From contig CALKHN010000017.1 in the NCBI GenBank assembly GCA_937991535.1, positions 1 to 37,235 on the forward strand: DNA of 37,235 nt, read 5' to 3'. The notes below the pieces were generated by a model. The model made no database searches. It was not told the origin of the DNA and saw only the letters and a program-made list of their open reading frames with translations. Shown here piece after piece: positions 18,010 through 26,559 of this stretch (its first letter is position 1; each line of letters begins with the position of its first letter). Position numbers and translations under genes: made by a program. Source of the DNA: an uncultured Sphingobacteriales bacterium. GTDB lineage: Bacteria; Bacteroidota; Bacteroidia; Chitinophagales; Chitinophagaceae.

Positions 18010-18320
18010 TTACGCGAAGAAAGTGTATCAAGATAGGTGTCCAGCATCGTAAATGCCTGCAACCAGTTGGTAGGGATCGCCAGGGCTACGGCGCTTTTGG
18101 CAGCCAGTTGGAGCGCCTGGCTGAAATTTTCAAGCTGCGTTTTCATTGTAGCCCCATGAATGCCGGTAAATTCAAATATCATCTCCTCTTTGCAGAAAGT
18201 ACGCACGAGATAGGTTTTGCCTACCCGACGGCGGCCGTAAATGGCGATTAGTTCAGGCTCAGGTCTTGCCAGCCTGTCTGCCAGTATTTTCTGCTCCACA
18301 ATACGCCCAATGATCTTCAT
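18006..18320 (-). pseudogene. AAA ATPase (archaeal-ATPase type), 3'-truncated
   Basis: 104 residues: GRIVEQKILADRLARPEPEL, then IAIYGRRRVGKTYLVRTF with the Walker A (Gly29-Thr36), and FEFTGIHGATM. Full-length members are about 380-480 residues and continue into a Walker B (FFDELPW-like) right where this frame ends with SSRN-stop. So only the first quarter remains. The break coincides with the start of the thioredoxin fragment. Its upstream inverted repeat (18332-18370) is intact. Confidence 0.85.
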
Positions 18321-18331
18321 AATTATTTATT

Positions 18332-18370
18332 CTCGTCCAAAATTAATGTTTTCCTTCTAATTTGGACGAG
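18332..18370. promoter_or_regulatory. Inverted repeat upstream of the ATPase fragment
   Basis: CTCGTCCAAAATTA (18332-18345) is mirrored by TAATTTGGACGAG (18358-18370), with one base bulged. It lies 12 nt upstream of the ATPase ATG on its 5' side. The size and position suggest an operator or an RNA hairpin in the leader. The remaining 250 nt to the next gene show nothing I can name. Confidence 0.5.
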
Positions 18371-18624
18371 TATAATAAATTATATTAAGCCATCTTTTGA
18401 TTAAAAATTCTATTTTGAACAGATATAACTTTTAGGAGAGGATTGTACCTTGTAATTACCCGGTTTCAAAAGCGCTTAAGAAATGTGTTTTTTCTCATTT
18501 ACCGGCTTGTCGGCAACTTACACAAAACATTAACGTGTTTATTTGTTTAGCTTCCCGGTAGCATCCAGCTTTAACAATTGCATTATCTTGCATATATTAT
18601 TTACCCATCATAAAAATTAATTTT

Positions 18625-19491
18625 ATGAAACTCCGATTGCCACTTCTTACTGTAGTTGCTTCCCTTTTTCTTTTTTCCTGTGTGAGCAGCAAAAAGTTCA
18701 AAGCAGAGCAGGCCAAAAATGAAGCCCTTAACACTACCTATGTAAACGTTCAGCAAACCCTGAAAGAATGCACCGATGCCAGGGATGCGGCTAACCGTAA
18801 GAACGGTGACTTGCAGAAAGAAAATGATAACCTTAAGGAACAGGTAGCCTTTCTGAAAGAAAACAATACCCAGGCGCTGAAGCAACTGCAGGATCTTTCT
18901 GTAATTTCTGCATCGCAGGCCGAAAGCATTAAAAAATCGCTCGACAATATCGGCTCAAAGGATGTATATATCCAGGGGTTGCAATCAGCCATTTCCCGCA
19001 GAGACTCGTTGAACATGGTGCTGGTGATGAACTTAAAAGGTGTTATTGGGAATCTCGATGATGAAGACATTAATATTAAGATAGACAAGGGTGTGGTGTA
19101 TATTGATATTTCAGATAAGCTGCTGTTTAAAAGCGGTCGTTACGAGATAACGCCACAGGCTAAAACTGTTTTGGGCAAAGTGGCGCAGGTGCTGAAGAAT
19201 CAGCCCGATATTGAATTTATGGTGGAAGGACATACAGATAATGTACCGTACCGGAGCGGTGTACTTCTTGATAACTGGGACCTGAGCGTTAAACGGGCTA
19301 CTTCTGTTGTACGCATTCTGCAAAATGAGTACCAGCTCGACCCTTCCAAAATGGCTGCAGCCGGGCGAAGTGAATATAAGCCCTTAACCGATAATGCTAC
19401 GGCAGAAGGCAGGGCTGCCAACCGGCGTACAAGGATCGTTATTCTTCCCCAACTCGACCAGTTTTTTCAGTTGCTTGAACCGCAGTCGTAG
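18625..19491 (+). CDS. OmpA-family peptidoglycan-binding lipoprotein
   Basis: 288 residues. Lipoprotein signal with lipobox LFLFSC (Cys19). Residues about 25-125 form a coiled coil rich in Glu/Lys/Asn/Gln. The C-terminal OmpA/MotB domain starts near 150 (INIKIDKGVVYIDISDKLLFKSG) and carries VEGHTDNVPY, NWDLSVKRATSVVRIL and AGRSEYKP...NRRTRIVI, the peptidoglycan-binding signature. It would tether the outer membrane to the wall. Single gene with its own upstream region; the transglutaminase-like gene starts 48 nt later and may be co-transcribed. Confidence 0.93.
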   Translation: MKLRLPLLTVVASLFLFSCVSSKKFKAEQAKNEALNTTYVNVQQTLKECTDARDAANRKNGDLQKENDNLKEQVAFLKENNTQALKQLQDLSVISASQAESIKKSLDNIGSKDVYIQGLQSAISRRDSLNMVLVMNLKGVIGNLDDEDINIKIDKGVVYIDISDKLLFKSGRYEITPQAKTVLGKVAQVLKNQPDIEFMVEGHTDNVPYRSGVLLDNWDLSVKRATSVVRILQNEYQLDPSKMAAAGRSEYKPLTDNATAEGRAANRRTRIVILPQLDQFFQLLEPQS

Positions 19492-19539
19492 GAGATAAAG
19501 CTGCTTCCGTACTTGCTTTCTTTGTAATAACTTTAGGCT

Positions 19540-20646
19540 ATGAAATTCAGCCTGCTGCTATATGGCATGATACTGGCCTGTGGGGTTGCAAAGGGTCAGC
19601 TTTGGAATAATTATACAGGGTTTGGAAGGTTTACTGTTGCTGTACCTGATTCCACCAGCCGTTCTGCTGCTGCACTGGCAGCATTTATACAGCATCGCTA
19701 CGATGCTCCAAAAGCGCAGTTACAAGCCATTTATGGCTGGATTACCGCCAATATCCGTTACGACGACGACAGTTCCTATTATTTCAACCGGAGTATGGAT
19801 CATGAAACAAGAATTACGGCTACGCTTCGCAGAAGGAAAGGTGTATGTGAAAATTATGCAGGGCTCTTTGCCGATCTTGCATCAAGGATCGGGTTCAGTT
19901 CGCATGTAATTTACGGCTATCCCCAAGGTGTGAGTACAAGGGGTAATACCGGGCATGCCTGGTGTGCAGTGAATGTAGATGGGGAGTGGTGGTTGTTTGA
20001 TCCAACATGGGATGCCGGCATTCAGGGTGGATTTCAATATTTTATGGTGCATCCCGCTACCTTTATACAAACCCATATCCCTTTTGATCCGCTTTGGCAA
20101 TTGTTGGAAAAACCGGTAAGCTACCGGAATGCGGCAGCAAAAAGCAAAACAATATTCCATTATAAGGATTCTGTAAAAGTTTTTCTGCAGATGGACAGCC
20201 TGCAGCAATATCTTGCTATTGAACGGCGCATGAAAGATGCGGGAGCGAACAATGAAATGTTTAAGCTCTGGCAGGGTTATAACCGGATGAACATTGCCAT
20301 CATCGCAGGCGAACAGGATATGCAATTGTACAATGCCGCTGTAGAGAACCTCAACAATGCTACGGATATCTTTAATTCGTTTGTGCAGTACCGCAACAGC
20401 GGCTTCCTTCCTCAAAAGCCGGATGCACTGATCCGCACCATGCTGGAGCCGATTGGTCTGTTGATTGCTGAAGCAAATAAAAAGTTAGAAGGGATTGGGT
20501 TGCTTACAGAGAATTTTCAATACAATACGGAAGGCATCCGGCATCAATTGCTTTTGCTCAGTAAACGAAGTGAGGAACAAAAACAATTTTTAAAAAAATA
20601 TCTTGCAGCCAGTCCCCCGGAAAGGCCGCAGCTTTTTTACCGGTAA
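19540..20646 (+). CDS. Exported transglutaminase-like protein
   Basis: 368 residues with signal peptide (MKFSLLLYGMILACGVAKGQ). The transglutaminase-like fold is clear: RRKGVCENYAGLF with Cys103, NTGHAWCAVNVDGEWWLFDPTWD with His139 and Asp154, the catalytic triad order. The C-terminal 200 residues are helical and unassigned. Such domains act as peptidases or transferases in the periplasm or outside. The specific substrate cannot be inferred. Confidence 0.9.
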   Translation: MKFSLLLYGMILACGVAKGQLWNNYTGFGRFTVAVPDSTSRSAAALAAFIQHRYDAPKAQLQAIYGWITANIRYDDDSSYYFNRSMDHETRITATLRRRKGVCENYAGLFADLASRIGFSSHVIYGYPQGVSTRGNTGHAWCAVNVDGEWWLFDPTWDAGIQGGFQYFMVHPATFIQTHIPFDPLWQLLEKPVSYRNAAAKSKTIFHYKDSVKVFLQMDSLQQYLAIERRMKDAGANNEMFKLWQGYNRMNIAIIAGEQDMQLYNAAVENLNNATDIFNSFVQYRNSGFLPQKPDALIRTMLEPIGLLIAEANKKLEGIGLLTENFQYNTEGIRHQLLLLSKRSEEQKQFLKKYLAASPPERPQLFYR

Positions 20647-20691
20647 AAGCAGCGATAGCTATAACTTTATCTGAAGCACAAAGTAAATACA

Positions 20692-22179
20692 ATGCAATCA
20701 ATAAGAAGCCTCACCACCCTTACTATTTGTTTATTGACTGCAATGCTCACAACGGCACAGCAAAAACCAAACATCATCTATATTCTTGCTGATGACCTCG
20801 GTTACGGGGATGTGCGTTGCCTGAATTCCGGTTCGAAGCTGCATACGGTGAACATTGATCAAATGGCAGCAGGAGGGATGAAATTTACAGATGCGCACAG
20901 CAATTCCTCGGTATGCACTCCCACCCGTTATGGCATACTCACCGGCAGGTATGCGTGGCGTACAAGATTGCAAAATGGTGTGTTATGGGGATATGATACC
21001 ATGCTCATAAAAAACAACAGAACTACTTTAGCTTCCTTACTAAAGCGCAATGGGTACCACACCGGTTGTATCGGTAAATGGCATCTTGGACTTGACTGGA
21101 AGAAAAAGGGGTCAGGTGAATTTGATTTTTTTCAACCTCTTACAGCGGGTCCCTTGCAGGTTGGATTTGATTATTTCTACGGGATACCCGCATCATTAGA
21201 CATGCACCCGTATTTCTATATTGAAAACAGTAGCATAACAGCAACCGCCGTTGACAGCACGGCCGGAAACAGTGGCAAAGGATTCTGGAGAGCGGGACCT
21301 GCGGGAAATGATTTCAGGCACGAAGAGGTGCTTGACAGGATCACAGATAAGGCAGTTGATTACATTTCCCGGGAGGCAAGATCGGCTCATCCGTTTTTTC
21401 TTTACTTCGCGCTCACATCGCCGCATACGCCTATACTGCCAACTCGGTCCTACCAGGGAAAATCCGGTACCAATGCATATGGTGATTTTGTACTGATGAC
21501 TGATGATGTGGTGGGTAAAATTTTGGATGCAGTGAAGGCTGCCGGTATTGAAGAAAATACGATCATTGTTTTTACCAGCGACAATGGCTGTTCCCCTTCT
21601 GCCGGCTTTGCTGAACTTTCCGCTGCCGGCCATCATCCCAGTTGTATTTACCGGGGGGCAAAAGCCGATATTTTTGAAGGCGGACATCGCATACCCTTTA
21701 TTGTTAGGTGGCCCGCAAAGATCAAAGCCGGGTCGGAAACAACCGCAACCATTTGCCTCACCGATTTCATGGCAACACTTGCGGATATGTTTCAGCAACC
21801 GTTAAAAGATAATGAAGGCGAAGACAGCTTCAGCCTGTTGCCTTTGTTATTGCAAAAAAAGGGCTACGCCAGAACGAGCATTGTTCACCACTCCATTGAT
21901 GGAAATTTTTCTGTCAGAAGAAATGACTGGAAACTGATTTTTGCACGGGGGTCGGGTGGGTGGAGCGCACCTGCCGAAAAAGAAGCAAAAGCTATGGGAT
22001 TACCAGGCCTGCAATTGTACGATTTAAAAACAGATATCAGAGAGGAGAACAATGTAGCCGCTGGTCACACTTCTATAGTGAAAGAGTTGTCGGATGCCAT
22101 TGAAGACATCGTTAAAAACGGCAGATCAACAAAAGGAAAAAAACAATCCAACGATGTTGTGGTAAATTACAAGGAATAA
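20692..22179 (+). CDS. Exported sulfatase (formylglycine-dependent)
   Basis: 495 residues with a signal peptide ending near TTAQQ. KPNIIYILADDLGYGD holds the metal-binding Asp34-Asp35. CTPTR (Cys75-Arg79) is the CxPxR motif whose Cys becomes formylglycine. GCIGKWHLG is the second sulfatase signature; FTSDNGC carries the later metal ligands. It hydrolyses sulfate esters, probably on polysaccharides or arylsulfates. No maturase gene is in the window. It starts 45 nt after the transglutaminase-like gene on the same strand. Confidence 0.93.
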   Translation: MQSIRSLTTLTICLLTAMLTTAQQKPNIIYILADDLGYGDVRCLNSGSKLHTVNIDQMAAGGMKFTDAHSNSSVCTPTRYGILTGRYAWRTRLQNGVLWGYDTMLIKNNRTTLASLLKRNGYHTGCIGKWHLGLDWKKKGSGEFDFFQPLTAGPLQVGFDYFYGIPASLDMHPYFYIENSSITATAVDSTAGNSGKGFWRAGPAGNDFRHEEVLDRITDKAVDYISREARSAHPFFLYFALTSPHTPILPTRSYQGKSGTNAYGDFVLMTDDVVGKILDAVKAAGIEENTIIVFTSDNGCSPSAGFAELSAAGHHPSCIYRGAKADIFEGGHRIPFIVRWPAKIKAGSETTATICLTDFMATLADMFQQPLKDNEGEDSFSLLPLLLQKKGYARTSIVHHSIDGNFSVRRNDWKLIFARGSGGWSAPAEKEAKAMGLPGLQLYDLKTDIREENNVAAGHTSIVKELSDAIEDIVKNGRSTKGKKQSNDVVVNYKE

Positions 22180-22216
22180 ATACTGTTTTGGCTGAATCAG
22201 ATGTCAGCAATAGACT

Positions 22217-22238
22217 TACTGTAGCTGAAGCTACAGTA
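22217..22238. repeat. 10-bp palindrome after the sulfatase gene
   Basis: TACTGTAGCT (22217-22226) and AGCTACAGTA (22229-22238) are perfectly complementary around a 2-nt centre. It lies 38 nt after the sulfatase stop. The near-zero loop is poor for an RNA hairpin, so a protein-binding palindrome or mobile-repeat remnant is as likely as a terminator. Confidence 0.5.
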
Positions 22239-22272
22239 GTACAATAGCTAAATCAGGGAACAGGCACGAAAA

Positions 22273-22366
22273 CGGGCAGTAATCCCTGCCCGCCCCCGTC
22301 CGGCTGGTGTCATCCGGGCGGTTGAACGATGTTCCCGTCCGAACCGGCACGGGCGGGCCTTTTTTT
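22273..22366 (+). terminator. GC-rich structured element with intrinsic-terminator-like end
   Basis: GCCCGCCC (22288-22295) pairs with GGGCGGGC (22351-22358), followed by seven T (22360-22366). The same segment can instead pair upstream: CGGGCA (22273-22278) with TGCCCG (22287-22292). CCCGTCCG occurs twice inside. GC content is far above the neighbouring intergenic DNA. It may terminate the sulfatase message or be an attenuator in front of the DinB gene, 139 nt downstream. I match it to no known riboswitch. Confidence 0.5.
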
Positions 22367-22505
22367 GTTTCTTTTTTGGGCAAGCAAAAGAGAAAAGAAA
22401 AAAACAAATACCTTTTTTTGTCAAAAACCGCCTGCCATAGGGTTGTCACCCTGCCTTGTTTTCTTTGTATGGTAAAATCAATAACAAACCATAAAATTGA
22501 AAACA

Positions 22506-23012
22506 ATGACAAACAGTAACCAGGCAACGGCCACCGAACCTACCATCGTTATCACCGCTGAAGCGCTGCTCGAACACTGGCAGGGACACAGGAAGCTCAC
22601 CCGTAAAATGATAGAAACTTTCCCTGAAGACAAATTGTTTACGTATTCCGTAGGCGGTATGCGTCCTTTTTCGGAACTGGTAATGGAAATGCTTGCAATG
22701 GCAGTGCCGGGAATAAAAGGCCTCATTACAGGCAAATGGCAAAATTATGATGAAGCATCTGTAGCCGCGCCCGCTTCAAAGCAAGAATTGCTGGAACGCT
22801 GGGATGAAACAACCGAAATGTTGAATGCGCTTTGGCCACAGATCCCTCCGCATCGTTTCCTGGAAACCGATACGGCGTTTGGCCAATGGGAAGGCACCGG
22901 TTACTTCTTTATATTTTATTTTATAGATAACGAGATCCATCATCGTGGACAGGCCTACGTATATCTTCGTTCACTGAATATAGCGCCTCCCGCTTTCTGG
23001 GACAGGAACTGA
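22506..23012 (+). CDS. DinB/DUF1569-like four-helix protein
   Basis: 168 residues from the ATG at 22506 (a TTG three codons earlier is unlikely). LLEHWQGHRKLTRKMIETFPEDKL, FSELVMEMLAMAVPGI and DNEIHHRGQAYVYLR show the DinB helical bundle with the His triad used for metal binding (His in GHR, His-His in EIHHRG). Members include thiol-dependent transferases; the specific activity is unknown. A strong hairpin follows the stop. Confidence 0.88.
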   Translation: MTNSNQATATEPTIVITAEALLEHWQGHRKLTRKMIETFPEDKLFTYSVGGMRPFSELVMEMLAMAVPGIKGLITGKWQNYDEASVAAPASKQELLERWDETTEMLNALWPQIPPHRFLETDTAFGQWEGTGYFFIFYFIDNEIHHRGQAYVYLRSLNIAPPAFWDRN

Positions 23013-23052
23013 TGCATTTACCGGGCAGCTACACTGGATTTCTCTTCTTTTA

Positions 23053-23090
23053 AGATCTATAGCATTTGCTACGACAAATGCTATAGGTCT
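23053..23090 (+). terminator. Strong intrinsic-terminator-like hairpin
   Basis: CTATAGCATTTG (23057-23068) and CAAATGCTATAG (23075-23086) are perfectly complementary; the stem extends to 23053 and 23090 with one wobble. It lies 41 nt after the DinB stop and is followed by a T-rich stretch. It may also work in the opposite direction. The rest of 23013-23292 has no gene. Confidence 0.7.
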
Positions 23091-23292
23091 TTCTGCCTAA
23101 CAGCCTCCGTTATATGCTATTCGGAGTTTTAGATGTCATCAGGTTGAGTAGGAGAGTATTGTCTCAGGTCCACTTGTAAGATTCTTCACAAGAGCATTGC
23201 TTTCATAAAGGAAAATGTGGACTGAAAAAATATTATACACTTTGTTCCCTCACTCAAAAAATACTTTACCTTAAGTTTTCATTCTACCATTT

Positions 23293-24219
23293 ATGCTTAA
23301 CAGAAGGAAACTCATAAAACGAACAGGTGCAGCGGCTTTGACCGCCCTTATGCCTTCGTTTATCAAAGCAAGTCCAAACCAGGCCGGCGGAACATTTCGT
23401 TTTTGTCTTAATACCAGCACGATCAGCGGACAAAAGCCGGGATTACTTAAGTCATTGGAAATTGCATCTGCTGCCGGATATGATGGTGTGGAATTGTGGG
23501 TGAACGATATAAGGGATTATCTTAAACAGGGCAACAAAGTGGATGCACTCGCAAAATTTATTGCAGACCACAAGCTTACAGTGGAAAATGCGATCAGTTT
23601 CACTCCATGGATGGTGAATGATACCGCAAAACGGAAAGCAGGATTGCTGGAGCTGGAAGAGGAGATGAAGATACTGGCCGCTTTGGGTTGTCGCCGCATA
23701 GCTGCACCGCCTTCAGGTGTTGAAAAAAATGAGCCGGTTGACTTCCGGCAGGCAGGTATGTATTACCGTGAGATACTGGACCTGGGAAGAAAACATAAGG
23801 TAATGCCGCAATTAGAATTCTGGGGCGCTTCGGGTACGTTGTATAGCTTAGGCCAGGCATTGGCCATTGCTGCGGCTGCTAATGATCCTGATGCGCGGGT
23901 GTTGCCGGATGTATACCATCTTTTTCGCGGCGGTTCAGGGTTCAACGGCTTAAAACTGGTGAATGGAAAAGCGATTGAAATAATACATATGAACGATTAT
24001 CCGGGTAATAAACCAGTGAACGAACAAACCGATGGCGACAGGGTATATCCCGGCGATGGTGTGGCGCCGGTTAAACAGGTGCTACAGGACCTCCGGTCCA
24101 TGGGTGGCACAAAAGTGCTTTCACTGGAGTTGTTTAATAAAACATACTGGGCGCAGGATCCTTTGCTGGTGGCCAAAACGGGCCTTAAAAAAATGAAGGC
24201 ATTGGTAAATGCGCTTTAA
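23293..24219 (+). CDS. Tat-exported sugar-phosphate isomerase-like TIM barrel
   Basis: 308 residues. NRRKLIKRTGAAALTALMP is a twin-arginine signal. The body is an AP-endonuclease-2/xylose-isomerase-type barrel: GYDGVELWVND, LGCRRIAAPPSG, VMPQLEFWG, VLPDVYHLFRGGSG, IEIIHMNDYPG and VLSLELFNKTYW carry the Glu, Asp/His, His and Glu metal ligands expected of such proteins. Exported members act on sugar derivatives; the substrate is unknown. It is convergent to the remnant at 24216. Confidence 0.9.
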   Translation: MLNRRKLIKRTGAAALTALMPSFIKASPNQAGGTFRFCLNTSTISGQKPGLLKSLEIASAAGYDGVELWVNDIRDYLKQGNKVDALAKFIADHKLTVENAISFTPWMVNDTAKRKAGLLELEEEMKILAALGCRRIAAPPSGVEKNEPVDFRQAGMYYREILDLGRKHKVMPQLEFWGASGTLYSLGQALAIAAAANDPDARVLPDVYHLFRGGSGFNGLKLVNGKAIEIIHMNDYPGNKPVNEQTDGDRVYPGDGVAPVKQVLQDLRSMGGTKVLSLELFNKTYWAQDPLLVAKTGLKKMKALVNAL

Positions 24220-24315
24220 CGGGAAAATAGCATACGTGAAAGACGCGCAGCATTGAGCATGTTAATAGAATCAATATTCCCGGCATGGTCAATGATACCC
24301 GCGCCCTGCGGTAAC
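24216..24315 (-). pseudogene. Possible 3' gene remnant next to the IS
   Basis: A minus-strand frame reads LPQGAGIIDHAGNIDSIN then MLNAARLSRMLFSR before TAA at 24216-24218. It looks protein-like, but across the IS target site the frame runs into TGA within a few codons, so the upstream part is lost or the reading is a coincidence. I do not recognise the family. Confidence 0.3.
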
Positions 24316-24324
24316 GGTAAAAAT

Positions 24325-25747
24325 CATTATTGTCCGACTAAAATTAGTTCAAAAACGGCTGTAACCCTTTTGCGACAGGGATTACAGACAAAAATTTGAT
24401 TGTTTCAAAATCGGGGGGAGCTCCCCCGGCTTTATTACGGAGAAAAATCAAACGCTGTATTGTATGTTTTTCTCCAGGCTTTATAAGTGTCTTTAATAAA
24501 TCCCATCAGTTCAACATAACTTGTTAAGTGTAGTCGGATGACCGTAATCATATTCGCAAATGACTTTTTGGTAGCCGCTTTCTTCCTGATTACCACCATC
24601 AGCAACTGGGCTATCAGTACACAATATACCTGCATCTTGATCGCATTGGAGCTTTCTCCCCAGAAGTAACGCAACGGAAAATTCTGTTTGATCTGTTTAA
24701 ACAATAATTCTATCATCCAACGATTTTTGTAAATGGTCGCAATTTGGGATGCCGGTAAGGTAAAATTATTGGTAATGAATACATATATCTTTCCTTCGTC
24801 TGTTTTATAGGTGATCCGCCTTAGCTTTAATTGCTCTATCTCTTTTCCACTCTGCTTTACCGCTACGGTGATGTATTGTTCTTTCAGTACCCCTTTCGCA
24901 TTTTTCTTTTTGGTTTTATCTACCAGTACTTTGGTGACATGAAAAGCTGCGTTATCCTTCATACGGGTCACAAACCAAACCTTTTGCGTTGTCCATTTGG
25001 CAAACTGATCATAAACATTGTATGCCTTGTCGAACACCAACCAGCTATTAGCTGCCAACTTCAGGTGATATAGGAATTTTCGGTCATGTTCCCGGGCTTC
25101 TGTCATACGAACAAATTCCGTTACTCCACTGAAGGCGTCCAGCATGGCATGCACCTTTATACCGCCTTTCTTCCTGCCTCCATCCAGCCGGTTGCGGCCA
25201 ACGCCCCGAAGCAACTCACAGAAAAGCTGGATAGTTGTACTGTCTATGATCTTCAGGTTCCGTATACTTAAACCCTTCAACCGGCTGTCCGAGATAAAAC
25301 TGTGATACTGCTTTAGCAATCCATAATAAATTGTTTCAAAGACCTGGTAGCTGCGGTTGTTATTGGCATCTGATATTGTACTGCGGGCCGGCGCTTTATC
25401 CAAACCCAGATGAGACAGCTTGCCTTCACAGGCCAGAAGCCCCTCGCAGAGCTCCCGCAGCCCATTGCAATAGCTGAACACACCATACAGAAGACTCACT
25501 AAATGAACCCGCAAGGGTAGTTTCTTGTAGTACCGGTTTGCTTTATGTTTACGATTCGCTGCATTAATTATTGCCGTTGGAATTACATCCAATATCTGTG
25601 ATAAAATCGGCTGTCCGGTAAATTTTTTATTTTCACCCATTAGTTATTGTTTTTGTGTGGTAACTCAAACATAACTAAACTGGGTGGTTCCTCGGAACTG
25701 CCCTTTTTCTTTAGCTCATTTTCTTATATTTTAGTCGGACAATAGTG
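24325..25747 (-). mobile_element. IS4-family insertion sequence (DUF4372 type), complete
   Basis: 1423 bp. Terminal repeats are CATTATTGTCCGACTAAAAT at 24325-24344 and, inverted, CACTATTGTCCGACTAAAAT at 25728-25747 (19 of 20 identical). GGTAAAAAT flanks it at 24316-24324 and 25748-25756. The flank identity runs 13 bases (GGTAAAAATCATT), so the duplication could be read as 9 to 13 bp depending on where the left end is placed. One transposase gene fills the element. Confidence 0.9.
24435..25640 (-). CDS. IS4-family transposase with DUF4372 domain
   Basis: 401 residues. N-terminal DUF4372 region (GQPILSQILDVIP). Catalytic DDE: Asp133 (KIIDSTTIQ), Asp204 (WLVFDKAYN) and Glu311. The IS4 hallmark Y-(2)-R-(3)-E-(6)-K is exact: Tyr304, Arg307, Glu311, Lys318. 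Full length with no frameshift, so the element may be active. It performs cut-and-paste transposition of the flanking 1.4-kb IS. Confidence 0.95.
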   Translation of the reverse strand: MGENKKFTGQPILSQILDVIPTAIINAANRKHKANRYYKKLPLRVHLVSLLYGVFSYCNGLRELCEGLLACEGKLSHLGLDKAPARSTISDANNNRSYQVFETIYYGLLKQYHSFISDSRLKGLSIRNLKIIDSTTIQLFCELLRGVGRNRLDGGRKKGGIKVHAMLDAFSGVTEFVRMTEAREHDRKFLYHLKLAANSWLVFDKAYNVYDQFAKWTTQKVWFVTRMKDNAAFHVTKVLVDKTKKKNAKGVLKEQYITVAVKQSGKEIEQLKLRRITYKTDEGKIYVFITNNFTLPASQIATIYKNRWMIELLFKQIKQNFPLRYFWGESSNAIKMQVYCVLIAQLLMVVIRKKAATKKSFANMITVIRLHLTSYVELMGFIKDTYKAWRKTYNTAFDFSP

Positions 25748-25775
25748 GGTAAAAATCATTCTCCTTTTCCTGGTA

Positions 25776-26549
25776 TCAATAACCTTTGCGAAGCATGTCG
25801 GCATATTCACTTGGCAAAGGACTTTCTTCTACTGCTTTTGCTGCTTTTTCTACATCATAAACAAATCTGATAAATTCTACCTGCACTGCATCTTTATTTG
25901 TAATGCTGCTATCCTGATTGATTGTAAGAATTACATAACAGCCTTTGGGGTTTCCATCTTTTGGCTTACCCACCGAACCGGTGTTAATGGCATGACGGTA
26001 ATGAGTTTTTTCGGCTGGCTCTGTTGGTAGTATTCTGTAGTAAGGCTTGTGGGTATGACCAAAGCACATAATGTCCGCATCTGCCTGTTCCATTATTCTA
26101 AGCAAACTTTTTTCATCTCTATCTTCAAACAAGTATTCATTAATCTTTCTTGGACTGCCATGTACCAACAAAAGGTTTAGCTTGTCGTTGTTCAATTGAA
26201 ACTCTACTTTAATGTGTGCCGGTAAGGTTCTTAGGTATTTCCTTTCTTCTGGCTTGACAAGGGAGTTTGTGAAGCTGATGGATATTTTACCCATGTCTTT
26301 TTCCGGTTCTGTTTTATAGGCGCAACCACATTCATCACTCATTATACCAATGCCCTGGTCATAATTTCCTGCAATGGTTGGAATACCCCTTCTTCTAACT
26401 TCGTTGATTACTTCGTTTGCCCAAATGTTGTAACCTACTAAATCACCCAGGCAGTAAATAGCATCGGGTTTTTGTTCTTCAATGCTTTTAAGGCAGGCTT
26501 CCAAAGCCGGAAGGTTTGCATGAATGTCGCTAAATAATGCAATTCTCAT
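25776..26549 (-). CDS. Metallophosphoesterase of the ars operon
   Basis: 257 residues. All calcineurin-like blocks are present: FSDIHAN (Asp8, His10), CLGDLVGYN (Asp36), AGNYDQG (Asn62, with Asp64), LLVHGSPR and CFGHTHKPYY. It is cytoplasmic. It lies 10 nt after the arsenite pump gene, as last gene of the operon. Calcineurin-like esterases are seen in some bacterial arsenic islands; why is not settled. Its start overlaps nothing and its stop lies 28 nt from the IS. Confidence 0.92.
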   Translation of the reverse strand: MRIALFSDIHANLPALEACLKSIEEQKPDAIYCLGDLVGYNIWANEVINEVRRRGIPTIAGNYDQGIGIMSDECGCAYKTEPEKDMGKISISFTNSLVKPEERKYLRTLPAHIKVEFQLNNDKLNLLLVHGSPRKINEYLFEDRDEKSLLRIMEQADADIMCFGHTHKPYYRILPTEPAEKTHYRHAINTGSVGKPKDGNPKGCYVILTINQDSSITNKDAVQVEFIRFVYDVEKAAKAVEESPLPSEYADMLRKGY

Positions 26550-26559
26550 AAGAAGGTGT

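Noticed and set aside
22231..22527. 98-codon minus-strand frame over the GC-rich intergenic element
   Set aside because: Composition follows the inverted repeats; it overlaps the DinB start and lacks any family signature.
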